Origin: Paracyclopina nana
Taxonomy: Eukaryota > Arthropoda > Copepoda > Cyclopoida > Cyclopettidae
Length of the DNA stretch: 64,000 nucleotides
Direction: 5' to 3'
Assembly: GCA_019096065.1 (NCBI GenBank)
Contig: JAGUCH010000003.1
Coordinates: 248,001-312,000, forward strand
Of this stretch, positions 13,701-25,700 are shown one piece after another. A program made the position numbers and the translations under genes. The notes beneath the pieces were generated by a model. It saw only the letters and a program-made list of their open reading frames with translations. It made no database searches and was not told where the DNA came from. Each line of letters begins with the position of its first letter. Position 1 is the first letter of the stretch.

Positions 13701-16700
13701 TAGATGGTCCTATCACACTTTCAACCAATTTTGAATTGTTTTTCACAATTAATCATTCTGTGCAAAATATCGATTATGTTAATGCATGGCTAGCATTAAT
13801 ATTGGAACGTGTTGGTGTTTATGCTACACTAACATAGAATACTATAATTTACAGAATGATTCTTAAAAAGCACAATTTGTGGCCCTCTACTTATCGCAGT
13901 AGCATTTTCATGGGATCATTGTGTACACCTTACCAATTAACCGCGATATTCATGTTGAACATACTGGCCAAAAGAGCATATTCAAGGCAATTTCTAATTA
14001 TTTGTTCACATTTTTGGGCCTGAATTGGCCCAACTGAGAAACAATAGATGATCCTATCACACTTTCAACCAATTTTTCCCCATTATTCGCATGAATAATT
14101 TGACAAAATTATCGACACTTCTGACTAAAAATGTCAGCATTAGAAATGTCATAGTATCGCTGTCAGTGCTTTGTTAGTAGGCTCTCAGCGTTAAGCTTTA
14201 CTTGACTCATGGTATGATGCTAGACTATGTGTGTAATGGTTCAACTTGGCAAAAAACGAAATCCAGGAAGCGGAAATTGTTTCTCCTTCTTCTCCTTTTT
14301 TGAACTGCCTTGTATATAGTAGTATATGCTTCAAAAACCAAAAAGAGAAAGCCCTCCGAGTTTCTTCTACAAGATATAATACATGTAATAATAAGAAAGG
14401 TGCGAAATTAATTTCCCCACAATTTCCAACGAGATGAGAAACGTGGGTGAATGCCAGAAATTTTTCTGCTTCTCCCCTATAGGAGCAGCAAGAATTGTCA
14501 TCTCGTACCCTCGAGCTGTCCAGACTTGATAATCCCAATTGTATATTTGCCACATTCCATCATCATGGCATCAGAATGCTGTAATTTATTGTTCTTCCTC
14601 CTCCTAATATTATTATTCTTCCTGCTTCCCTTGGATGGCACAAAGTTTAAGTTGTCCTTCAGGGGCTTTCCAACTGTAGCCAGCAATGAGTAGTCGTTGG
14701 AAAGTCATTAAAAGTCAGGAGCCAAATCCCAAACGGTTTCACAAAAGTGCTCTTCTTAGCTGATGCTGCTGCTACCAGAGAGAAAGGTTTAAGGATGATG
14801 ATGATGATGGAACAATTCAGTGCAATGAAAACTTTCCCTACCAGAATAAGATGATGATGACTTCAGTGGTGCTGGTGTGGCCCAATTCCGAAAGCCGCGA
14901 GGGTATTACAAGTTAGCTGCAGAGTTGACATTCAATTATGTAGGCGAGCGACGAAATGAAATGATGGCCAAAGTTTGACACATTCGCCTATCTTTCCATG
15001 CAACACAATTCCATCCAAAGAGAGTAGTACCAATAAGAGCTCACCTGCATGATATTGGCAAAATATCGATGAGCAAAATTTGCCCAAATTGCTTGGAAGT
15101 GAGATGAGTTTGTGCAGAGTTATGCATGATGAGAGTACTAGCACTTTGTCAAGTTTTGCGTTGCGATGGGTTTCCAGACAACAATTGGCGCCATCCAGCT
15201 ACGCTTTTATAGCCGCTTGTGCTTAATAAAAACGCCAGCCGACTGAGTTGGCCTCACCAAAAAAACCGTCCGGTCGCACTTTTCATGAATAATCTTTGCT
15301 TCTAAAGCAGAAAAGTTTCAAAAAAAAACTTGCCGTGAATTGTCCTAAATGAAAAGTCGATTTTTTGCCATGCCTTGAAAATGCACTGGATATGCTTATT
15401 TTTGCTTCAAAATTCCGCTGGAAGCCTGACTGCAGTCAGCCCTAGCAGCCCCTACCAAAGCAAAAAACTGAACAAAGCGCTAAATTCTAAACTGACTCAC
15501 TCAGTGAGAATACTCTCTTTATTTTTGCCCAAATTGCTTGAAAAATGAGATGAGTTTTTCCAGAGACATGCTTTTTAAAAGAGAGTACTGTCGCTTTGTC
15601 CTAGTTAGGCGTTGCAATAGGTTTCCCGCCAAAAGTTGTTTCCATCCGGCCATGCTTTTATAGCCGCCAAAGCTTCATAAAAACGCCAACCAACATGGTT
15701 GGTCATGTCTCAAAAGCCGTCTGATTGTACTTTTCATGAAAATTCAAGACTTCCCTTGGCCGCTCTCACAAAACACGACTTGTAAAGAATTTTCCTTCAT
15801 GGAAAGTCAATTTCATCGAGAATACGCTTGTCATGCTGATTTTTGCTTACAAACTCAGCCGGAGGCCTAACCGCAGTCAGCCCTAGCTGCGCCTATCAAA
15901 GCCAAAAGTTGAGCAAAGCGCTAAATTCAAAACTGACTCGCTCAGTGTCGATACTCTCTCTTCACATACAGCTCTAATGAAGCTCAAGTTTGACAAGCTC
16001 AAACTTTCGACATTAGAAGGAGTACAAGTGCATTTTTGTACAAATGGGTTAATGGCGTTTTTGAAGGCCATTATTCTCTCGGTGCTGCTGGCAAAGTAGA
16101 AGTAGCAAGGTGAATAATTGCGATGGTGGCGTCGGCGTTCGTGCTTAAGATAGCAGCCATGAAATATTTATTGTCAGGATCCACTACAACAACAGCAGCA
16201 CTACAAAGAAGGCGAAGAAAGCTCTCTGCTATTTTAGCAAGCAGAAAAGCCTTGACGCCAAAAAAGTGCCCTTTTTTATGTGTGCGAACCTTGCAAGCTT
16301 GCTGTTGCATTTTTCCCCCCATACAAACCGAAGAGGGGATTTAGTTGGGGAAATGGCCGCGGGCAGCTGTGAGGGCGCCACTATCGCCTGGCTGAAATCT
16401 CCCTCATGGCAAAATGAATCTGATGATGGAGGGAAAAGAGCACTCTCCTGGACCTTTCACCACGGTCTTGTTGTCATGAAAAGCATGAGCGCCTTCAAGC
16501 AAAGCGCTGGCCAGTTGAGCCAAGAACCGAGCTGACAAAGCTAAGGCGCAACTTGAAGCCTTTCTTAAGTTTTTTTCGTTAAAAGCACTGGTTTAAACTA
16601 TATCATGTTCAGATTCAAGATGACATCAAAAATACTTTAGGAAACTGTGAATTTTACAAAGTTTTGAAAAGTAGTCTTAAAAATCGATCCGCCAGCATCT

Positions 16701-19700
16701 AAAGAAGTATGAGGTTTGACAGCTCTTTGATGGCATAGGCTTTGGCTGAAAACATCCAGTTCCGTGATGTAAAATGTATACCATGTACCACCAGCTGGTA
16801 TATAGGGGAAGAAAAGCTTTTTGTTCTTGAAGAAGGAGAGTATAACAACACACAAAGCTGATACACCATTGCCATACACGGATATGGCCAGAGGCTGTGG
16901 CCTAAAGGGGGAGGCCGCTGCTGCTGCAGCCGAGGCCGAGGCTGAGGACATAAAAATGCCCAGATTCCGATAGGTACACATAAACTTTTTTTGAGCCCTT
17001 TCTGCAGTGTTCCACCAAAGTGTGGAGGAAGCAATTTGGCAAATGGGCATGCATGCGCGCCATGAGAATTCTCCATGATTGCAGCATTGAATTGATGCTT
17101 TCTAAAAAGTATGTGTAGTACTATAGTGAGACTGAGCTGGAAAATTCTTATCTTAAGTAAGAAGGTACTTGCAGACAGATTATGCGTCACTTTGTTCAAG
17201 CCTGGCGAAAAAGCAGCTCCCTTCTTCCCACAAGGCCATGTCATTAAAGCCAGACTACTTCCAGCGAGCTCTGCATATTGGAGAAACCTTCCTCCTCGAC
17301 ATTGCATTTCAAAGCGTTTTCACAAAACAGCTACAGCTCATCTTATTCCCCTATATGCCTAGGTATTCAAGTCTGGAAGCTGAGCAACACCGCCTTGGAT
17401 TAGTTGAGCTGATGGTAGTGCTAGAAACTAGTACGCTTCTTTTTATAACTGACTCAGCGAAACCTACATAGCGCAATGGTTAAAGCATACAACTCATGTT
17501 TCTGCGGTTCGGGTTTGAGACCCTGCGGATGCCTTTGTATCATATTGGAGGGAGTCGCACTTTGTCCAATTTCTTGTAGCAGCAACCAATGTTGGAATTT
17601 CGAGAACTTCTATAGCAGTTTCCGCAAAAATCCAAGAGAACACCATCAATCCCATTACATACAAACAAATTGGTTGATTATTCCTAAAACGCTTTGATCG
17701 TTTCACCGATTGTTCTTCAGCGTGTTCTTTCAAACGAAAAATGTAGGTGGCGCTGCTCAATACAATTCGAGAGCGACCTGGCACGCCTTATTTCATCAAA
17801 ACAAACTCGTTTGTAAACAGCTTTGTGTGTGCGCGAGGCGGCTGTAGTTTTTTATTCTCGGGATTGATGAGGATACGGCTCTAGAAGAAGCTGCCAAGTG
17901 GGAATAGACTTGTCGGATATAACAGGTTACTCCCAAAAAAGCTACCCAGTGTCCCGCTGATTGCCGAGGGTCCCTTTGGGCTTCCTTCCAGGGCGAAAAC
18001 CATCTTTTGTGAGACTCAGCCTATTTTGCCAGCAGCACGCACGCAGCTATACAGCATCATTAATTTCCTTAGCAGCCACGATCTAGCTCACCTAAGACAA
18101 GTGTGGCAACCCACTTTAACCCTATTGAAGCTGCCTTGCTTCTCAATTTGGCCAACTGTCTGCTTTTTTCGCCTTTTTAATCTTGGGAAGCACACTTGGT
18201 TTTTCTCAATTCTTGCAGCTGCTAAAGCAATTCTCAAAATCTAATTTCCAAGCTGTTTTTGTCTATTAGATCTAGCCTTCAATTTCCCTCCCCCCTTTCT
18301 TTTTTTTGCTGTCTCCAAATTGCTGTATTTCTAATTTTTTTCAAAAATAATACAGGCAATATGCGCAACTGGGGCTTATTGCCATCTGTGTGAAACGATC
18401 CAAGTTAGAAAGGGTCAGTGGATATAACGCGAATTCGGGATATTGGATCTTGGCCATTAGAGGATGCTACCATGTGGATGTGTGTAGCAAAGCAATATCT
18501 GTCTGGAGCACAAAGCCGCATTTTCTTTGCTCTAATATGATTGTGAGTTGTATCCCACTATATTAGAAAGGGCTTGGACAGCAGCAGCAATTCTGTCATA
18601 CACAAAGACTGGCGCTATATTAGCAGCTCTGCAAAAAGCAACATTGAAAAAGTGACCTCTGTTCATTCTTTTAATTGAGCAGAGCGCCTGACATTCGCTG
18701 CCCAAAGTGAAAACGACACTGGCGTTTTTGGCATAATCAACCAACTGATTTTGATGTAATGGGATGGATGGTGTTCTCTAGGATTTTTGCGGAAACTGCT
18801 ATTGAAGTTTCTGAAATTCTAACATTGTTCGCTGTTACGCGAAATTGGAAAAAGTGCGACTCCCTCCAAATTGATACAAAGGCATCCGCAGGGTCTCGAA
18901 CCCGAACCGCAGAAACATGAGTCGTATGCTTTAACCACTGCGCTATGTAGGTTTCGCTGAGTCAGTTATGAAAATAAGCGTACTAGTTACTAACACAACC
19001 ATCAGTTCAACTAACCCAAGGCGTTATCGTACAGCTCTCAATGAGGACACCTAGCTTTAAATTCAGCTGGGTAGTAGCATGAATAGGCGTGTAATGAAGT
19101 GAATTTTGGGCGTGTCACTTAATGCCAATTTTGCTGCCATTGCAGGCGAACCGTTACCCAGTGTGCAGTGGTATATGGACGACAAACTCCTGGATGATAC
19201 GTATCAGCAAACGTTTGAAGGTGTCGTGAAAAACGATCTGACGATTCGAAGGCTGGAACGAGTTCACACCCAGAGCAAGCTCCGGTGTTTGGCCTCCAAC
19301 AACAACCTCACGAGGCCAGTGGAGACGAGCATTACCCTCAAAATGTTATGTAAGCCATTTTCGTAGTAGCACAGCTAAATAAGCTTGAGTGTGGGAGAAC
19401 CGATTACTAATCATCGTGACAGAAAGCCATTTTGTATGGAAATGGTTTCGTCAATAGAAGGCTTGGCCTCAATGAAGCAAAGCTATTCAATTCTAAATAC
19501 ATGTTCTAACGAGGCCCAAAAATGGATAATTTTCATGTGTCACTATATAAATGGTGTTATGGCCTCTAAATAGAGTATCTCTCCAAATTTCTAGCAAAAT
19601 TGGCCTTGTAATATAGACATCAGCATCAAAACAGCAATATGGAAAGAGAGCCCTCTAGCGGGATTTTAGAGCAACACTCGGGAGTTTTTTCACTGTTGTG

Positions 19701-22700
19701 CATCATACGAAAAATACCAATTGATCCTATCTAAGACCTAGAAACTTCCCTATTCACTCCCTAGTGTTTCTTTAGAATGTCGCCAGGTGGCGCCCCTTCA
19801 TTACAATGGCCTTAAACTGAGCAGATCCCACGTAGGCCAGATTGCCATCAAGTAAAGGCCTTTTTGCCATTTCAGTTCCACCACAAGGCGTGGAGATCCA
19901 AGGTCCGCTGCAGCCTTTCGCGTCCAACCGCGAATATTTCATCTCGTGCAAGGTTTGGGGCTCGAACCCTGCGGCTCGCATCGAGTGGTTCCGTGGCACC
20001 TCTCCCAATCATGGCCTTCGGCCTTTAAAGGCCCACAATCAAACTGTGGTGGAAAATGGGAACGTGACCATCAGCTGGCTGCATTACTTGCCCAAGCCCG
20101 CGCATCACCACCAAACTTTGATTTGTCGCGGCTCCAATGACGAGCTCATGACTGCGGCCTCGCAAACTGTCGAGGACTACCACAGAATGGAGATTTTCTG
20201 TAAGCTTTCTTCCTCCACTTTCCACTGCTGGTGCAATTTGCAGTATTTTGCACTTGACGGCTCTCTTGAGGCCCCCACACAAGTATTCTTTTATGTGTGT
20301 CTGGCTCCCGCGAAATTTTTCAATAATTACCGCACTCGCATGCTCGGACTAGAAAAGCTTCACTAGGTCAACAGCTACTTAGCAGCGTTTTTCTGTATAT
20401 ATACTTAGCCCGTTCTCATGTTCTAGCTAGGCTCAAATATTGTTAAGCAAGGCTCTTTGGAGGCACATGGCTAAACAACTACTGAGCCGATTGGCACCAA
20501 ACTTGGTAGGATTTGTCAGGAGACCCTAATAATTGTTTATGCCGATATTTTTGGCGCTAATTTTTCCTGATATAAATGTTAAGCAAAGTTGCTTCGCATA
20601 TTGATTGGCCTTAGCTGGTAACCTCAGATCTCAACCAAATTTAGCACAGAGACATAAGTAGTCTCACTGAAGAATCCTACAAAGTTTGGTTCCAATCGGC
20701 TCAGCCATTACTGAGGCATTGACTTCTGAAGAGCCTTGCTTAACTTCAAAGAGCTTTGCTTAACTAATGTGAGAACGGGCTAGTGATATGAAATAGCCAG
20801 CTTATTTTTAATTAACTCTGTAATCTATTAGGCTATTTTCGCTATTTGACCGCCGATATAGCTGAAAAACACAAATAACAAAAAATTCCCCTTTAGTAGT
20901 TTTTCCCCTCACCAAGAAGCTGTATTACTCACATTAGTTAAGCAGAGCTCTTTGAAGCTAAGCAAGGCTCTTTTGCAGTTCATTGCTCAGCATTTGCTGA
21001 GAGGATTGGAGCCAAACTTGGTAGGACTCTTCAGTGCGACTACCAAACATGGCTGAGGTCTGAGGCCGTTTAAAATGTGAAGCATTTAAAAAAAACTTGC
21101 CACCTCAAATCGTCCGTCAATCCTGATGAATTTTGCCCAGAAAAATCATGAAGATCTATTGACAAATCCTTCCGAGTCTGGCGCCAATCAGCTCAGTAGT
21201 TGTTAAGCTATGAGCCTCCAAAGAGCCTTGCTTAGCATTATTGTAGCCTACCAGATGAAAGGCCAAATTTGAATTGTAAGAAGGCTTTTCTTGCTTGGTT
21301 TGTCATTTGCTTAAAGGAGGCAAGGCCATTTACTATAGTGTATAGCAGCGAGGATCTTCTTTACCTGAAAAAAGGAGGCCAATTTTCTTGAGAGCACCTC
21401 AATCAAGTTGAAGTGTTTCTTTTTGTGCCAACATACTATGCAGCCATATAGTAGTATACAACTAATCATACTGTGTGCTGGGAAGGATATATAGATATGA
21501 TCATTATATCTAGAAAAACACGGTCATCATAATACATAGGAAAGTGCATATGAGCTTCCTGGAAAGTAACAATCATGCTGAGCCCGAAACGTTTAAGTCG
21601 TCGAAAGCACTCATTATTTCCCCATTTGTCACAGCCCTAAGAAAGGACTGGGGAATATTTGTGAGCAATCAACGCCATGCAATGTATTAAACCTTTTATT
21701 CCTTGCTGAAGATGGCGCCACTGAGCACTAGAGAGAATTTTTAAAAATACCAGAAGTGGATTTTTCTGGTGTTTAGTAATTTTGGCGTTTTTGAGTAGAT
21801 TTTGGCCTTGATTGGTTAGAAACGTCTGGTAGCGCCCTCAATTTGCGTTTTTTCTCAAATTCTTGCTCCTTTTTGCATTTTTTTGGCACATTTTGCATAC
21901 TATGCTCATTTTACAGTCCCACCAACTGTGGATCTGACCCTGGGCCGAATGGTGAACCCCGAGGATCTGGAGGAAGGAGATGATATCTACTTTTCATGCT
22001 CCATTAATGCCAATCCTCCAGCATATAAACTCACATGGTGGCACAATGTAAGCTCGTAAACCTTTCAAAAGAGACTTCTTTTATCTTATCTAGCTCCCCT
22101 TTTTTACTTATACCATCTTACTTCCAGGGCGAGGAGGTGGTTCACGATCTGAGCCATGGGATCATCGTGTCCAACCAGAGCCTGGTGCTGCAAAAGGTCA
22201 CCAGGGAGCAGGCTGGCAGCTACACCTGCGAGGCCTCCAATGTGGAAGGCGATCAAGTCTCTAATCCCGTCCAAGTTTCCATTATGTGTAAGCCAGCCAA
22301 AGTTCTTTGTGACATTACATGCCTCATAATGCTACAAAAGAGCCCCACCGTTCTATAAGCCAGTGGAGGGGCAAACTTTTTCGCCAGATGGCGCTTTTTG
22401 AGCAAGTATTTTTGGACAAACTGTTAAGCACTAAACTTGTCACGTGATTACGTGCGGCAATTTGATTGGCTGATTAACGGAGCCAGGCTCGAAAAATTTG
22501 GTTTCAACAAGGAAAAGGTTGAAAGTTTGCATTGCTTGCTTATGGTTTTATGGCTTGAAAGGGCGTCATTTCATTAATAGATTATGTTGTATTAATGAAG
22601 TTTTCGGCATAAGAATTGTAAAAGCCAAACAATCGCCAATTTATAATCGTCTATGTAGCGTAGCCATGTCAAATGTACTTGCTCAAAATGCCAAATAGAT

Positions 22701-25700
22701 GGCGCTGCGAATCAAGCGACTTTACGCCTTTGCCTTATTATGAACAAATTACAATTTTGCTTGTATCTTTAAAATGAGAAGTTGGCTGAAGAAAAGTTTG
22801 CACTGTGGGCAAATCCTTTGCAGATAAGCCAGTGTGTGTGGAGGACCAGAACATCTACGGCGTGTCCGAGGGCGAAACTGCACACATTTCTTGCCGAGTG
22901 GACTCGTACCCTGAGGCCGATGCCTTTTCCTGGTCCTTTAACACTTCCAGTGGAGGCATGGATTTGTCCAGAGATTCCTTCACCAACAAGGGCTCATCCA
23001 GTCTGCTCTACTACACTCCCAAGAGCCAAATGGACTATGGCACCGTCTTGTGCGTGGCAAGCAACGTCGTGGGACGGCAAATTGTCCCATGCATTTACCA
23101 CGTCATACCAGCTGGTAAAAAACACTGTCCATTCTCTTAAGCAAATTATGCGAGTTGCACATTCTCGCCACCAGATGGCGTATACTCCATTCTGAAATAG
23201 AGTCAGAGTTTGAGCCACACAATAAGTAAGGTTCCTGCTTTAGCAACGTAACTTGACTAAAAATTTCAATATGGCTAGGCATTAACTCAACTTAGCAAGC
23301 AAGCTTGTTCGACATAAAATTAAGCAAAGGCCTGGATTAGCTGGTCACAATTGCAGCGCAATTTGGGTCTTAACTTCAGCTGCCGCTTGTTATTACATGG
23401 TAATTGAAGTCAATCAGCTGATATTGATAATTGTGGTGCAATTGTTGCTAGCAAATCTGAGGCGCAACTTAAAAAGTCAAGTCAGCCAAACCTTTGCAAT
23501 TTCAGTTGGGCTAATTTTTGGACTTTTGCATTAAAACAGCACCTCATTTTGGAAATGCAAGCTCTAATGATGCTTATCTATAATTTAGACAAATACGTTT
23601 TACTTGGAACTTGATAATTTTATTATAATTCTACTATTGCTGTGTGCAAAAATGCCTTATCAGCTGAGGGTTAACAGTAAAACTCCAAAATTAAAGAATA
23701 GCATCATTAGAGCTTAAATTATCAAAAGCAGTAACTGCCACAACACAAAAGTAAAATATTAGCAAAAAAATGTGTAGGTTTCGTTGACTTGACGTTTGAA
23801 GTTCCGCCACTGCTTTGCAAGCTGAAATTGCACCGCAATTATCAATATCAGCTGATTGACTTCAATCATGACGCAATTTCAAACTGCAGCTGAAGTTAAG
23901 ACCAAAATTGTGCTGCAATCATGACCAGCTGATCCAGGCCTTTGCTTAATTTTATGTCGAACAAGCTTGCTTGCTAAGTTGAGTTAATGCTTGGCCATAT
24001 TGAAATTTTTAGTCAAGTTACGTGGCTAAAGCAGGAACCTTACTTGATTAGTTAACATCCGAGACTTTCTGAGCTGTGCAAGGATTTTTATCAAGCAATT
24101 TTCTTGATGCACAACCAAGGTGTGCTGTCATAACTCTGTTGCACACAATTGTTGCAAATTGTCGTAGTAAACTTGGCCAGGCCTACTCTAATGGATTATT
24201 TCATATCTTGAAGATCTTTTATGCGATTTTCTTTTTCAGGCCCTCCAGATCCTCCACGAAATTGCACTCTTGCAAATCAGACTCATGATAGCCTCCAAGT
24301 GGATTGCCAAGAAGGCTTCGGCTCTGGCCTCAGCCAAGAGTTCCACATGGAGGTCTTCACTGACCTCCAGCTCCTCGTCAACATCACGGCCCGAAGCCCC
24401 AAATTGGTGGCCCGAGGGCTGCCCCCGGGCCAGGTTTTGTTCCTGCGGGTCTACTCATCCAACACAAAAGGTCGAAGCAGAAGTGTCAGAATTGATGGCT
24501 ACACCCTGAGAATGGCTGACAAACACCCTGGTAAAAAAAATCTACTTTTATATATATATTTTTTTGTGGCCTTGCGTTAAAACTAGCTAGCTTCTTCTCT
24601 CCTCGTTGCAAATTCAATGAAATGGGGGAAAAGTTTTGCACATATCATCTTTTTGCCTTCCATTGTATAGGACAGAAAAATAAGCTGGTGGCGTTTGGTC
24701 ACATGGGAAGCGGTGGTAAGGTCGAAAACGTTATGGTCGAATTTTTTTTCGGTGTACATATTTCATATTAGGTCGGTTCTGGGCATATCTTGACTACAAA
24801 TCAAATTCAGTCTGATTTAATTTGAAACAACTATAATTTGGTGTTTTTGCAACGGTCGATAGTGGTGTCCAAAAAGCAAGACCCTTGGTCTTCATGGGCC
24901 TTGGTCATCTTCCTTGGCACCGCATTGACGCTCCTCATGATCAGCATGGCCATCGACCTCATTGCCAAATTGAACTCGAACTTGTCAGTGAATCAACGGC
25001 AGTAACGGGCCAGTGATTCACTGCCTTGGTGCGGGTCGCTTTGGGTTTGTGCGGGTCGGTTTTGGGTTTGTGCGGGTTGGTTTTGGGTTGGTGCGGGTCA
25101 GTGCGGTTTGGCTGGCATGGCCCTTTGCCTCATTGCCTACTTGAACTCAAACTTGACTGCACATCAGCGGCAACAAGAGCATTTGATTCATGGCCGAATA
25201 TGAGTTGGGTCAATTTTGGGCAACCTTAATTTGAAACAACCTTGATTTATTTTTTGTAGTAGTCGATTGTGCCTTGAAGGAGGTGTCTGAAAAGCAAGAC
25301 CCTTGGTCTTCATGGGCCTTGGTCATCTTCCTTTGCACCGCATTGATGCTCCTCGTGATCGGCATGGCCATCGGCCTCATTGCCAAATTGAACTCGAACT
25401 CGGCCGCGCATCAACAGCAACAGGCCATTGATTCACGGCCTCAGCGGCGGCAAGAGCTTTTGATTCAAGGCCGAATATAAGTTGGGTCGGTTTTGGGCAT
25501 AAGTGATCATATTTTTTATCTTGACTACAAATCAAATTCAGACTGATTTAAATTGAAACAACCTTAATTTGGTTTTTTTGTAGTGGTTGATGGTGCCTCG
25601 AAGGAGGTGTCTGAAAAGCAAGACCCTTGGTCTTCATGGGCCTTGGTCATCTTCCTTGGCACCGCGTTGACGCTCCTCGTCATTGGCGTGGCCATCGGCC

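Noticed and set aside
16637..17307. Minus-strand open frames of 202 and 137 codons as a gene
   Set aside because: No family resemblance, overlapping frames on both strands, no splice partners, and position inside a large intron; a chance long frame is more likely.
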